Shown piece after piece: positions 29,044 through 38,473 of a stretch of 64,000 nucleotides of DNA. Position 1 is the first letter of the stretch, and every line of letters starts with the position of its first letter. The stretch lies in assembly GCA_003635315.1 (NCBI GenBank), contig PYJD01000034.1, positions 1 to 64,000 on the forward strand, read 5' to 3'. Position numbers and translations under genes: made by a program. The notes beneath the pieces were generated by a model that was given only the letters and a program-made list of their open reading frames with translations, made no database searches and was not told where the DNA came from. The stretch comes from Candidatus Poribacteria bacterium (GTDB lineage Bacteria; Poribacteria; WGA-4E; WGA-3G).

Positions 29044-29898
29044 TTAATTAGAAGATTTTAGTTTTCCCCATGTAGTCGTGGTTTTTCCAGCAGCCTCGAC
29101 TGCTAAAACGCCTTCAATACCATTACCGAGGGAAACGACTTCATCCTTGGTGAGTGGCATATTAAAGATGACGACTTCGTCAATGATACCTGCCCAATGA
29201 CACCTTCCTTTTCCAGCATTACACCCTGTATCAGATCCGATAAAGACAGCTTCTGGTGAATCCCACGGTTGTCCAACAGCATCAGCGCTGTTCTGTAGTT
29301 TTCCGTTAACGTATATGTGTATTTTTGATCCATCCCATACGCCAACCAAATGTACCCATTCATTTACGGGGAGCGGTTCTCCGAGTGCTTCAAATTTGTC
29401 AGGGGAACTCCTTAATCGATAGTGAAAAGATGCTTGGTTTATTCTTCCGCCAGGATTCTCATGTGCACCTGTACCGAGTAGATATTGTGACCAACTTGAA
29501 CATCCTTGACCTTTCCATATAACACATTTTCCATTAGGAGGCACTGATGAAAGCACCCAAGCATGGATTGAGAAACCTTTGGAGTCTTTGAAATTGAGGG
29601 CAGCCAAACTATCAGGATTCCCTTTCGTACCTATCCGTACATGGTTTTGTGCTTCAACACCAGTAAATTCTATACCACCACCGAATTTACCTTCCACCCA
29701 TTTAATATCACCAACAAATACGCCATCACTACCGTTTCCAGAAAGATCTTCAACAGTTTTACCCTTTCCTTCTTCAAATATCCACATGCCCTGTATTATG
29801 TTCGGAGATATTTTCGCATCACTCTTTTGAACTACAATCATACTTAACATACATATTACAACTATTATAAACATAAACCCAATACACTGTTTTATCAT
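29044..29898 (-). CDS. Secreted LamG-domain protein, copy 2
   Basis: ATG 29898 ('MIKQCIGFMFIIVVICMLSM') has AAGGAG 9 nt upstream; the longer frame to 30000 reads into MITE copy 3 and is rejected. Signal peptide, then one LamG domain closely resembling copy 1 ('MWIFEEGKGKTVEDLSGNG', 'GFSIHAWVLSS', 'WVHLVGVWDGSKIHIYVNG'). C-terminal tail 'TTTTWGKLKSSN'. Tandem duplication with copy 1 is clear from residue-by-residue similarity. Confidence 0.85.
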   Translation of the reverse strand: MIKQCIGFMFIIVVICMLSMIVVQKSDAKISPNIIQGMWIFEEGKGKTVEDLSGNGSDGVFVGDIKWVEGKFGGGIEFTGVEAQNHVRIGTKGNPDSLAALNFKDSKGFSIHAWVLSSVPPNGKCVIWKGQGCSSWSQYLLGTGAHENPGGRINQASFHYRLRSSPDKFEALGEPLPVNEWVHLVGVWDGSKIHIYVNGKLQNSADAVGQPWDSPEAVFIGSDTGCNAGKGRCHWAGIIDEVVIFNMPLTKDEVVSLGNGIEGVLAVEAAGKTTTTWGKLKSSN

Positions 29899-29940
29899 AA
29901 CATCTTTCTCCTTACCACATTTTCCAATTTTGGTTAGGTA

Positions 29941-30053
29941 ATACCATTTCTGATATATAACGTCTCTCTTGTAGCATAAACTTTCCAGTTTGTGCCACAT
30001 TCCGCTTCATTTCTAATAATAGGTAATGGGACAAAAATTAATAGAAATGGTAT
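29941..30053. mobile_element. MITE-like repeat, family A, copy 3
   Basis: 113 bp from ATACCATTTCTG (29941) to AGAAATGGTAT (30043-30053). Nearly the same interior as copies 1 and 4. It sits about 45 nt upstream of LamG gene 2. The remaining bases to 30269 show nothing further. Confidence 0.88.
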
Positions 30054-30269
30054 AACAACCTGAACTATAGTCAATGATAACGATTTTTCATATTACCTTA
30101 CTTTTATTGTTATGTCACGTAATTTATTCGATTCTTTACAAATATGTCTAAAATTATAGGCATTAGTCAGATAACATTCAAAAGGTTGCTCATACAGAAA
30201 GATAAAAGGATTATGAAATAAAACTTATTTCATAATCCTTCATATAAGAATAGGTATTGTATAGCGTTA

Positions 30270-31301
30270 CTATAGGTCCGTAATCTGTACGGACTTCCCT
30301 TCTTCCGATGATTTATAGATTCCATCAAGCATTTGCATCAACATCACACCTTGTTCACCCGAGGAAATGGGTTCAGTACCACTAATTATTGATTCGACAA
30401 AGTGTTTGACCTCTTCATTAAAACTATCTATTGACGGTGCTTCAAGTTCTTTATCTACTTCCTTACCGTCCTCCTCTGTATATAGTGTAAAAGGATTAAG
30501 TGTTGCCCCAGCTTTTGTACCGGCAACGCTCATGTAATTCTCACCCGGTAGATTCAATGCCCAAGTTGATTCCAATACAACAGTTGCTCCATTTTCAAAG
30601 AGGATATGTGCAAATGTAGCATCATCAACATCATACTTCACATCTTTTGGCACATGATGAGAAAAGTGTGAGTATGCCGCTCCCATTACTTGAACAGGCT
30701 TTGGTGAACCCATTAACCACCAGACACAATCTAAAGCATGAACACCGATATCAATGAGGGCACCACCCCCAGAACGGTCTTTATCAACAAACCAACCACC
30801 TTTTCCTATAGGAATACCCCGTCGTCTGACATATCCAGCTTTACCGAAATAGACATCACCAAGTTCGCCATCTTGTACCATCTGTCTTAATACCTGACTA
30901 CTCCCCCCAAACCGTTGTACAAGGGCATACATCAGTGTTTTGCCGTTTTTTTGTGCAGTATCCGCCATTTTTTTAGCTTCTATAGCAGACTTCGCCGGCG
31001 GTTTTTCACACAGTACATGTTTTCCTGCGTTAAGAGCATCAATGGTAATTGGGGCATGTAAAAAATTCGGCAAACAAACACTGACAGCATCAATATCTTC
31101 GTTTTCCAACATCTTATGATGGTCTGAATAGACGTTGGGGATGTTGTGTTCGTTTGCTACCTCTTTACCGCGGTCTACATCAAGATCACAAACAGCAATT
31201 ACGGATGACCGTGGATCAGCAATATACCCTTTTAGGTGTTGCATACCTGGCCATCCTAATCCTACAACAGCAGCTTGAACTTTTGAATTTTTGTTTTTCA
31301 T
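30270..31301 (-). CDS. Gfo/Idh/MocA-family sugar dehydrogenase 1
   Basis: ATG 31301 is 6 nt from GGAGG; ATG 31307 touches it. The 343-residue protein has a Rossmann start 'AAVVGLGWPGMQHLKGYIAD', the family 'CEKPPAKSAIEAKKMADTA' motif and 'GGALIDIGVHALDCVWWLMG', which supplies the usual Asp/His catalytic pair. NAD(P)-dependent oxidation of a sugar or inositol is expected; the substrate cannot be told. It is one of three such genes here. Confidence 0.85.
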   Translation of the reverse strand: MKNKNSKVQAAVVGLGWPGMQHLKGYIADPRSSVIAVCDLDVDRGKEVANEHNIPNVYSDHHKMLENEDIDAVSVCLPNFLHAPITIDALNAGKHVLCEKPPAKSAIEAKKMADTAQKNGKTLMYALVQRFGGSSQVLRQMVQDGELGDVYFGKAGYVRRRGIPIGKGGWFVDKDRSGGGALIDIGVHALDCVWWLMGSPKPVQVMGAAYSHFSHHVPKDVKYDVDDATFAHILFENGATVVLESTWALNLPGENYMSVAGTKAGATLNPFTLYTEEDGKEVDKELEAPSIDSFNEEVKHFVESIISGTEPISSGEQGVMLMQMLDGIYKSSEEGKSVQITDL

Positions 31302-31674
31302 AGGCATCCTCCAATGTTTCTTGGATTGGTTTGTATGATGAGATCATATAAAGTTGGGACAAGGTGGAATATTTCAAGATGAGAAATCCTGTATTCTGTT
31401 AACCGTTAGGAAAATAAGTCTTAAAACTATATAAATTCCTACCAATTCTAATAATAGTTTTCCCATTAACCGTGTAAATAAGACCGGGAATCGGAGTTCC
31501 TTCCGACAGAGGAGAGAGTGATATAATGGCATACAATCAATTAGAAATGGTATAATAAGCCGTCGTTATTATTCAATTATGTTGTAGGACTAACAACTGA
31601 TGCCTAATCAATCGGAAGATGGGATTATCAGGAACAGAAGGGATTCTGTTCTCAAATTTCCTGTAAGTATATAG
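31302..31674. other. Gene-free stretch with half repeat end
   Basis: No gene seen. It contains 'cgggaatcggagttcc' (about 31481), like the right part of the TGTAGGAG palindromes, and AGAAATGGTATA (about 31545), an isolated family A repeat end. Confidence 0.45.
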
Positions 31675-32613
31675 TTATGTAGCTAATGCAGCAAATAGTG
31701 CTTTGATGTACCCCACAGAATATGCTAATCCGTCATTACCCTCTAATCTTGGAATATGATCTGGGTTGATACATCCATCAAAACCAACATTTTTTAATTC
31801 ACTAACAATCTTGAACATGTTCATGTCACCATCGTCAAGAAGTGTTTCTTCGAATGCCCCTGCTGTAGCAAGACTCCCTCGAACATTACGCAGATGGATC
31901 ATAAAGATCCGATCCTTACGTCCATAATTGTTAATCTCATCAAGGACAATAGCACTGCCCCCTGCCTCAGCACGGGTGCCACAACAGTAAAGATAGCCAA
32001 CGTTCTTACTTGGGAATGTATCTATCACCCTATGAAATCCGAGACTTCCTAATGGTGTATCCGGATTCGGTACATCCGATGGATGAATTGCAAGTTTTAT
32101 GTCATGTTCATCAGCAATTGGAACGAGTGCAGCATATACTTCACAGAATCGTTTCCACCATTCATCAAGTTGTTCTCTGGTTGGTATAGGTGGTGCGTCT
32201 TGTGTAGCAGCACGACTTTCTCCACGGGAAATATATCCACCACGGTGAACAGCGGAATAACGTGTCATTAAAAAATCAAATGTATCACCCCAAAACCGTT
32301 GTCGTGCTATAGGAACACCTGCTTCAGCGAAAACTTTCAATGCGTTACAAGTATTTTCAAGTTCCTTTTCTCCGCCAGGTTGACCTTTCATGAACTTTTC
32401 TGTAATGTTCGGCAGCGTCACACGATTGATATCTAAACCGTAGGAACGTATCAATTTCTTCATTTTCAACAGTTCATCTAAATCAGGATACCCTTGTTCA
32501 CTCACACCTGGAAAGGATCCACCATTCCCAAAATCTATATAGTCTGCCCCAAGTTGTGTAACTTGCTTTAGATAGGATTCAGAAAGTCCACCATCCCAAA
32601 CAGAAATCTTCAT
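31675..32613 (-). CDS. Mannonate dehydratase-like TIM-barrel protein
   Basis: ATG 32613 is 6 nt after GAGGAG; ATG 32619 touches the site. The 312-residue protein resembles UxuA-type enzymes: 'LAIHPSDVPNPDTPLGSLGFHRV', 'YLYCCGTRAEAGG', 'FMIHLRNVRGS', 'LLDDGDMNMFKIV' and 'CINPDHIPRLEG', with the His/Asp/Cys/His metal ligands expected in these segments. Mannonate dehydratase makes 2-keto-3-deoxygluconate in hexuronate breakdown; exact substrate is inferred. It directly follows the dehydrogenase at 32625 and is probably translationally coupled. Confidence 0.75.
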   Translation of the reverse strand: MKISVWDGGLSESYLKQVTQLGADYIDFGNGGSFPGVSEQGYPDLDELLKMKKLIRSYGLDINRVTLPNITEKFMKGQPGGEKELENTCNALKVFAEAGVPIARQRFWGDTFDFLMTRYSAVHRGGYISRGESRAATQDAPPIPTREQLDEWWKRFCEVYAALVPIADEHDIKLAIHPSDVPNPDTPLGSLGFHRVIDTFPSKNVGYLYCCGTRAEAGGSAIVLDEINNYGRKDRIFMIHLRNVRGSLATAGAFEETLLDDGDMNMFKIVSELKNVGFDGCINPDHIPRLEGNDGLAYSVGYIKALFAALAT

Positions 32614-32624
32614 AGTCATCTCCT

Positions 32625-33629
32625 CTATAAAGGCAATGTAACGGGTTGTCCAGTCTCAACTGATTGATATGCAGCTAAAGCGATTTCAACAGCAGCGCGT
32701 CCATCAGCACCGGTAATTGGTGGGGTTGTTCTGTTGCGAATTGAATCAACAAAAACACGAATTTCTTCTTGGACAGGAGGAGGAACGTCGATATCACTAA
32801 TTTTTATACTTCTACCTTCACCTTCAAATGGTTTTATCTGTATAGATGCATCACCACCCCAAGTTTGTGGAAAGTATATTGTACCTTTATCACAATCAAC
32901 CCGTCCGCCATAACCACCTATAGCTGCTACATGACTGGAATGGAGTAATCCGACTGCCCCATTTTTGAAATTCAATGATGCCAGTACGAGATCAGGATAG
33001 TTTGTATGGTCATGGACATATCGTCCTCCAACTCCATAAACCTTTTCTACATCTCCACATGTCCAACGCATGAAATCAATCTCATGAGCGTTAATTTCCA
33101 TCAGACTACCCCCAGATTTTTCTCTTTCTAAACGCCACGGAACGCGATTTCCACCACTCCACGGACCTCCAATACGATGCACCATCATATTGACAGGATT
33201 ACCAAGTTCACCACTCTGTACAATTTCTCGAACTTTGGAATGTGTGGCATGATAACGGCAAACTAAACCGATAGTCAGGTAAACGTTATTCTCTTCTGCA
33301 GCAACAATCATTGAATCACAGTCTTCTAATGTGGGTGCCATCGGTTTTTCTGAGAATACATGTTTACCTGCATTGGTAGCATCTATAGCCATCGGTGCAT
33401 GTAAGAATGGTGGTGATGCAATAAGTACGGCTTGGATTTTATCATTTGCTAAGAGTTGATGGTAATCAGTGGTGTAGTTTGTATTTAGATTCTCTGCGAG
33501 CGTTTTGGCTAATTCCTCTTGTAGATCACTTACGCAAATTACATCTATACCTTCAACGGCATGTGCGCCATTTGCGAGACTTCTCCCCATTCCCCCACAA
33601 CCAATGACCCCTATCCCGATGCTTTCCAT
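32625..33629 (-). CDS. Gfo/Idh/MocA-family sugar dehydrogenase 2
   Basis: 334 residues with 'GVIGCGGMGRSLANGAHAV', 'SEKPMAPTLEDCDSMIVAA' and 'GGSLMEINAHEIDFMRWTCG'. NAD(P)-dependent sugar oxidoreductase of unknown substrate. First gene of a two-gene operon with the mannonate dehydratase-like gene; the RBS of the latter overlaps its stop region. Confidence 0.85.
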   Translation of the reverse strand: MESIGIGVIGCGGMGRSLANGAHAVEGIDVICVSDLQEELAKTLAENLNTNYTTDYHQLLANDKIQAVLIASPPFLHAPMAIDATNAGKHVFSEKPMAPTLEDCDSMIVAAEENNVYLTIGLVCRYHATHSKVREIVQSGELGNPVNMMVHRIGGPWSGGNRVPWRLEREKSGGSLMEINAHEIDFMRWTCGDVEKVYGVGGRYVHDHTNYPDLVLASLNFKNGAVGLLHSSHVAAIGGYGGRVDCDKGTIYFPQTWGGDASIQIKPFEGEGRSIKISDIDVPPPVQEEIRVFVDSIRNRTTPPITGADGRAAVEIALAAYQSVETGQPVTLPL

Positions 33630-33728
33630 TTATATCTCCATAATTATCACCCTGTCTAAGAATGTCAATGGGTGTATTTGTTTAATTTCTACAAGTATTT
33701 TAGGCAATTCACATGATTATTATAAAAC

Positions 33729-34260
33729 TATAGTGAACTTTGAAAATAATGATACACTTTTTTGTAGGAGCGATTTCCGAATCGCTTTTTGTAGGAGCGA
33801 TTTCCGAATCGCGATGTAAAGCACTGGTAAACGGGAATCGGAGTGTCCTCCTACATCTCAAAATGATACACTTTTTTGTAGGAACGATTTCCGAATCGCT
33901 TTTTGTAGGAGCGATTTCCGAATCGCGATGTAAAGCACTGGTAGTCGGGAATCGGAGTGTCCTCCTACATATCAAAATGATACACTTTTTTGTAGGAGCG
34001 ATTTCCGAATCGCTTTTTGTAGGAGCGATTTCCGAATCGCTTTTTGTAGGAGCGATTTCCGAATCGCTTTTTGTAGGAGCGATTTCCGAATCGCGATGTA
34101 AAGCACTGGTAGTCGGGAATCGGAGTGTCCTCCTACATATCAAAATGATACACTTTTTTGTAGGAGCGATTTCCGAATCGCGATGTAAAGCACTGGTAGT
34201 CGGGAATCGGAGTGTCCTCCTACACCTCAAAATGTACAGTTAATTCTAAAGTTTACTATA
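33729..34260. mobile_element. Repeat family B, expanded copy with nested tandem palindromes
   Basis: Outer ends TATAGTGAAC (33729-33738) and GTTTACTATA (34251-34260) are inverse with one mismatch. The interior has about four long units opening 'gatacacttttttgtagg' and closing 'gaatcggagtgtcctcctac'. Within them GTAGGAGCGATTTCCGAATC occurs nine times (one copy with A for G), up to four in a row with only 'gcttttt' between. Each long unit can fold end to end. Long open frames on both strands here are a by-product of the repeats. Confidence 0.85.
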
Positions 34261-34320
34261 AATAGAGTTGAGATCAAGAGTGAAACATCTATAATTAACT
34301 TTACGAGATCCATGTTTGGT

Positions 34321-35157
34321 TTATCTACGTCTTGACTTTACATGTCCCCATGTTATACTCAAGTGATTTGAAGTAGGTGTGACATCAAGTCCTTCAGCAC
34401 TCATGTTTTTCTTAACTTCAGCTGCGGTCAATGCACGATCATAAATACGGAATTCGTCTATATATCCTTGAATAGTATCACAATTACATCCATCCGAACG
34501 ATCCCCAATTGCTAACTTAAGTCCACCTTTCGGTAGTTTCCCACCTGGAACAGCATACTTTTTCTCTTGTTTTCCATTCACATAGTAGTGAACTGTATTT
34601 CCATCGTATGTCCCTACAAGGTGTAACCATTCTTCAAGTGGAATATCTTCCAACACATTATGTTGTGCAGCTTTAGTTTCCTGTCCCCCTGCCCTAACAA
34701 AGAAGCCGTGTTGGTTGTCATCATCATCATAATATAAACTAACAACAGCCTTATTAGCAGGCATGTCATCAAGTGAGATAATCCGATTCCAACTATCATC
34801 TAAGGCGTTAATGTAAACCCAACACTCCAATGTGATTTCATCCCAGTCGCGGTCTATTTTGGCAGGCACTGAATCTTCCACCAGAAAATAGTCAACATCC
34901 CCATCAAGTAATACACATTCACCAACTTTACATTTATCTGCTGCAGCAAGTTCAGGATCACCTTTTACAACAGCCATAAGACCTGAAAATATATCCTCTG
35001 CCTGTTTCTGAATTTGTACTGTGTCTCTATTAAATGACCAGTATGCCACAAGACCGTCTTCTATTGCACCGATTACAGCATACGCAGGAAGTGTTAGACA
35101 TGTTAGAAACACAATAACTATCAAACTAAATATTGGTAATACTGTTTTCGTGAACAT
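34321..35157 (-). CDS. Secreted LamG-domain protein, copy 3 (divergent)
   Basis: ATG 35157 has AAAGGAGG just upstream. Signal peptide 'VLPIFSLIVIVFLTCLTLPAYA', then a LamG domain: 'EDGLVAYWSFNRDTVQ', 'ITLECWVYINALDDSWNRI', 'EWLHLVGTYDGNTVHYYVNG' and 'GYIDEFRIYDRALTAAEV'. C-terminal tail 'SITWGHVKSRRR' is related to the tails of copies 1 and 2. Likely secreted glycan binding. Confidence 0.83.
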   Translation of the reverse strand: MFTKTVLPIFSLIVIVFLTCLTLPAYAVIGAIEDGLVAYWSFNRDTVQIQKQAEDIFSGLMAVVKGDPELAAADKCKVGECVLLDGDVDYFLVEDSVPAKIDRDWDEITLECWVYINALDDSWNRIISLDDMPANKAVVSLYYDDDDNQHGFFVRAGGQETKAAQHNVLEDIPLEEWLHLVGTYDGNTVHYYVNGKQEKKYAVPGGKLPKGGLKLAIGDRSDGCNCDTIQGYIDEFRIYDRALTAAEVKKNMSAEGLDVTPTSNHLSITWGHVKSRRR

Positions 35158-35206
35158 GATGCCTCCTTTGCAATCTAAATACATTATCTATGTAACTGAA
35201 TACATT

Positions 35207-35530
35207 TATAGTGAACAATAAAATTAATACAACATATGTTCGCATCCCATAACTCTTCTGTAGGAGCGACCTCCGGTCGCGACCTTGAGGACACTCCTAT
35301 GTTCGCATCCCACAACTCTTCTGTAGGAGCGACCTCCGGTCGCGACCTTGAGGACACTCCTACAAGTAAAGTGTCTAATTAAATCTAATGAACAATAAAA
35401 TTAATACAACATTTTCTATTGGCTCAACATATGTTCGCATCCCACAACTCTTCTGTAGGAGCGACCTCCGGTCGCGACCTTGAGGACACTCCTATGTTCG
35501 CATCCGACAACTCTTCTGTAGGAGCGACCT
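35207..35530. mobile_element. Repeat family B, compound copy
   Basis: Opens TATAGTGAACAATAAAAT (35207) and contains three full and one broken palindrome of the form TGTAGGAGCGACCTCCGGTC ... GAGGACACTCCTA. At about 35388 a second element start ('gaacaataaaattaatacaac') is fused directly to the end of the first. The last palindrome is cut off near 35530. The 35531-35639 remainder is plain. Confidence 0.8.
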
Positions 35531-35639
35531 TGATTCCGCGGATTCGGTGTTGATTCCTTGATTTCACTGTCATTTTGTGCACGCATAGGCAAAATCTAAC
35601 AGATAATCCTACATAGGTGGCAACTTAGGTTAACGTTAG

Positions 35640-37031
35640 TTAAACTAAGTCCCTCATAGCACGGCGCCGTTCATCAGCAGTTTGTCGTTCTGCTTCTTCA
35701 TCAGAAGGTTGTTCAAGACTCAAGGCTTGAATTGGACGATATTGAGCAGCTTCACTTCTACGTTTAAAGAGACGGAAATAGTCAAATCTTGTTAATGTCG
35801 GGGGTATATTTCCAGGACAGAGGGAGTGTAAGCCGACCTGTACACGAGGTCCCATTGCCACGCGAGTGACACCAACGCCTTTCCAATGAATCCCGTTTTC
35901 ACTTGCGTATGCAGTAAATTGGTTTCCACGGCGTTCAAGTCTGAGAAATAGTTCCCGCACTCTTCGCATTCCACCTCGAGCCACCAGTCCAAATCGTCGA
36001 TTCACATGCCGTTCAAAACGGACATCCCCTCTGAATGCATGGGGTCCAGACGTCTTTTCAAGCCGAAGGAATTGGTTTTCATTTTTCCATATAATTAACC
36101 CACCATGTTCCCGTAGTTGATTAGATATCCGCATCCGGGTTTCTATAGCGAAATCTTCAGAAACTTCCATGAGGAGTCGAGGTGCAGTCATATCGCCACC
36201 TCTTCCGTTTGGACCATGCCAGAGATCTTGTCCAGATTCAGTACGCATTTCAAGATAACCTTGGCGCTCTGTCCAATCGCCACCACCTTGTGGATCTTCC
36301 CAACGCCATTCAGGACGCATTTCATTCCCAATGAACTCATCGTCAAATACCATTTCTGTGAATTCTCCTGATGAAGCCCATCCTTCAATCTTTATTGCCG
36401 AAATAGAATCACCAAAATTCTGTGGTAATAAATGTAAGTTTGGAATTTCCTTCTTATACTCTTGTGGTTCCATACGTATTATAAGTTGTCCACCCTCAAA
36501 ATCAGGGTGTTCATAAAACACAACTTCAGCACCATCCGGAGGGAAATTGGGACCTTTAAATATTCTGATTGATGAGATTCGATCTTCAAACCAAGTCCCA
36601 CCTTGAGGATCTCTTAGATTGGCAATATCGCGTAGAATTGTTATTTTCTTCCCTTTATACTCAACATGTTCATAACATTCCACAATGATTGGAATAGTTC
36701 CCCATTCTGGTCCTACCACGTCTATAGACGACCCAAAGTTTATTGATGATATCCTATCAGCAAAGTTGAAAGCAACATCATGCAAATTGGGGTAGAATCC
36801 AGGACCAAGTGCTAATTTTTTACCTTTATAGTTGACATGTTGATAAAGGTTCACTTTATAATTTGGACTACCTGAAAAATTTGGTCCTTTGTAAACTCGA
36901 AGTGAGGAAATATTGTCTTGAAAACCGATATGTCCAGTATGTGGAACTGGTTCTAATACATATCCCATCCTACCGCGAAAATTAACGTGTTGAAAAACTT
37001 CAACTATCAGACGAGGAATTACAACGGGCAT
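35640..37031 (-). CDS. Beta/gamma-crystallin repeat protein with C-terminal DUF1349-like domain
   Basis: AGGAG lies 6 nt before ATG 37031. The first 225 residues contain four crystallin-type Greek-key repeats, e.g. 'EVFQHVNFRGRMGYVLEP', 'NLYQHVNYKGKKLALGPG', 'ECYEHVEYKGKKITIL' and 'VFYEHPDFEGGQLIIR', each closed by a 'D.ISS+.' Ca-binding-type strand (e.g. 'FEDRISSIRIFKGP'). Residues 235-430 resemble DUF1349/concanavalin-like lectin folds ('MVFDDEFIGNEMRPEWRWEDP', 'GGLIIWKNENQFLRLEK', 'QFTAYASENGIHWKGVG'). No signal peptide is visible. The tail is charged. Function not known; Ca-dependent stability and glycan binding are inferred. Confidence 0.78.
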   Translation of the reverse strand: MPVVIPRLIVEVFQHVNFRGRMGYVLEPVPHTGHIGFQDNISSLRVYKGPNFSGSPNYKVNLYQHVNYKGKKLALGPGFYPNLHDVAFNFADRISSINFGSSIDVVGPEWGTIPIIVECYEHVEYKGKKITILRDIANLRDPQGGTWFEDRISSIRIFKGPNFPPDGAEVVFYEHPDFEGGQLIIRMEPQEYKKEIPNLHLLPQNFGDSISAIKIEGWASSGEFTEMVFDDEFIGNEMRPEWRWEDPQGGGDWTERQGYLEMRTESGQDLWHGPNGRGGDMTAPRLLMEVSEDFAIETRMRISNQLREHGGLIIWKNENQFLRLEKTSGPHAFRGDVRFERHVNRRFGLVARGGMRRVRELFLRLERRGNQFTAYASENGIHWKGVGVTRVAMGPRVQVGLHSLCPGNIPPTLTRFDYFRLFKRRSEAAQYRPIQALSLEQPSDEEAERQTADERRRAMRDLV

Positions 37032-37147
37032 TTTATTCTCCTATTTAATTTTCTTATAATCTTAGATTCGTTCAAGTCAATAGCCAATGAAAGCAGCGTT
37101 ATTGTATCTGTCTATTGTATGTATATATAGACAATTTTCACTTCATA

Positions 37148-38242
37148 TTAATCTTCAAGGGTTGCTTCATATACTTGTGAAAAACCGCATCTATCGGATG
37201 TAAACACAACATATTTTCCGTCAGGACTAAATGATGGATGTGGATGTGTATGTTGAGGGGCATATACAGTTATGGGTCCATTAGCATACGGGAAAGGTCC
37301 ATTCCAATGTTCACCGATTGATGATGCGTTAGGGAAACACAATGTCTCAGGTTCACCTATGCCGTCACGTGGATCGAATAATTGTATTCCAACATCTGGG
37401 AAGTTAGTATCGGCAACCATTTGTGTTCCTTGTCTATTGGATATAGCATGCCATGCGTTAAAGGTTGTAACCTGCCGTACCTCTTTCGTATCAACGTTGA
37501 CACATTTTACCCCACGGTTCCAATCTACAAAAGCGAGTTCACGTGTACCGGGAATCCAAGTCTCGTGAGTTATCCACTCATTTTTTTCTACATTCCGTTC
37601 ATAAAGTCGTCGGTTTCCTGTACCATCCCTATTTATTACCCACACTCGGTCTGTAAGCGGACCAGCATAATACAGTAAGTCTGCGTCATCAGGGCAGAAT
37701 TGGAGATGTGCAATATTGTCTCTTCTTAGAATAACCTCATTTTCACCAGTCTCGACATTTATAATATTCAGAACTACTTCGTCTCCTGTCCTATAACGAA
37801 CTGCCCACCATTTATCATCATGGCTAAGTGCAGTTGTCCCCATTGCTGCTGCGACCATACCCTTATCTTGCATTTCAGTCGCAGCGAAGTTGACGAGTTC
37901 TTGCTCCTCAAGTGTAAATAAATCAAGCCTCCATCCGCTTGTTCCTGCAGTAAAAAAGACTGCTTGACTATTCCATGAAGGATGAACTGACCATTCACTC
38001 AAATCGGCTCTATCAGTGAGTTGCATTAACTCTCCTGTTTCTCGGTCTTCAGCGAAAATTTGCGCTGACCCAGTCCGATATGAGACAAAAAAGAGTCTCT
38101 TCATCATATTGTCATAGGCAGGTATGATGAAGAATGGATGATGATGTAAGGCACACGCAGTTGTCACCTGTCGTATATGTGCACTTGTTCTTCTATCATA
38201 AAAAGAACGTGATTCAGATGAAGAAACTGTTCCTTTTGCCAT
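37148..38242 (-). CDS. Oligogalacturonate lyase-like (PL22-type) beta-propeller
   Basis: 364 residues without a signal peptide. Propeller-like repeats ('RTGSAQIFAEDRETGELMQL', 'DLFTLEEQELVNF') precede 'NAWHAISNRQGTQMVADTNF' and 'APQHTHPHPSFSPDGKYVVF'. The isolated His plus the Q-x2-H-x-H pattern match the metal-binding His/Gln set of PL22 oligogalacturonate lyases, which split oligogalacturonides in the cytoplasm. ATG 38242 lacks a close RBS; AAGGAG lies 27 nt upstream at the edge of a MITE copy, so the start is uncertain. Confidence 0.75.
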   Translation of the reverse strand: MAKGTVSSSESRSFYDRRTSAHIRQVTTACALHHHPFFIIPAYDNMMKRLFFVSYRTGSAQIFAEDRETGELMQLTDRADLSEWSVHPSWNSQAVFFTAGTSGWRLDLFTLEEQELVNFAATEMQDKGMVAAAMGTTALSHDDKWWAVRYRTGDEVVLNIINVETGENEVILRRDNIAHLQFCPDDADLLYYAGPLTDRVWVINRDGTGNRRLYERNVEKNEWITHETWIPGTRELAFVDWNRGVKCVNVDTKEVRQVTTFNAWHAISNRQGTQMVADTNFPDVGIQLFDPRDGIGEPETLCFPNASSIGEHWNGPFPYANGPITVYAPQHTHPHPSFSPDGKYVVFTSDRCGFSQVYEATLED

Positions 38243-38275
38243 ATTTCATTACGAACGAATAACAGACATCTCCTT

Positions 38276-38388
38276 AAACCATTTCTGATATATAATGTCT
38301 CTCTTGTAGCATAAACTTTCCAGTTTGTGCCACATTCCGCTTCATTTCTAACAATAGGTAATGGGACAAAAATTAATAGAAATGGTAT
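38276..38388. mobile_element. MITE-like repeat, family A, copy 4
   Basis: 113 bp from 'aaaccatttctg' (38276) to AGAAATGGTAT (38378-38388). Differs from copy 3 at only a few positions. Inserted 33 nt upstream of the PL22-like start, it probably replaces the native promoter. Confidence 0.87.
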
Positions 38389-38473
38389 TATATAATATAC
38401 CTCATAGTCATGATACAGTTGCATTCATTGGGAAGCATACCAACTTCAGATGTTTCACTACCGATTTAATCAA

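Noticed and set aside
29899..30000. N-terminal extension of LamG protein 2
   Set aside because: Codons come from MITE copy 3 and spacer; a strong ribosome site and signal peptide support ATG 29898.
33764..34230. CRISPR-like look of regularly repeated 22-mers
   Set aside because: Spacers are absent or are the same short 'gcttttt' or constant longer segments; no cas genes.
33709..34243. Long open frames on both strands (about 170 codons each) with repeated peptide units
   Set aside because: They are translations of the 22-bp palindromic repeat whose length keeps all frames open; no ribosome site and no domain.
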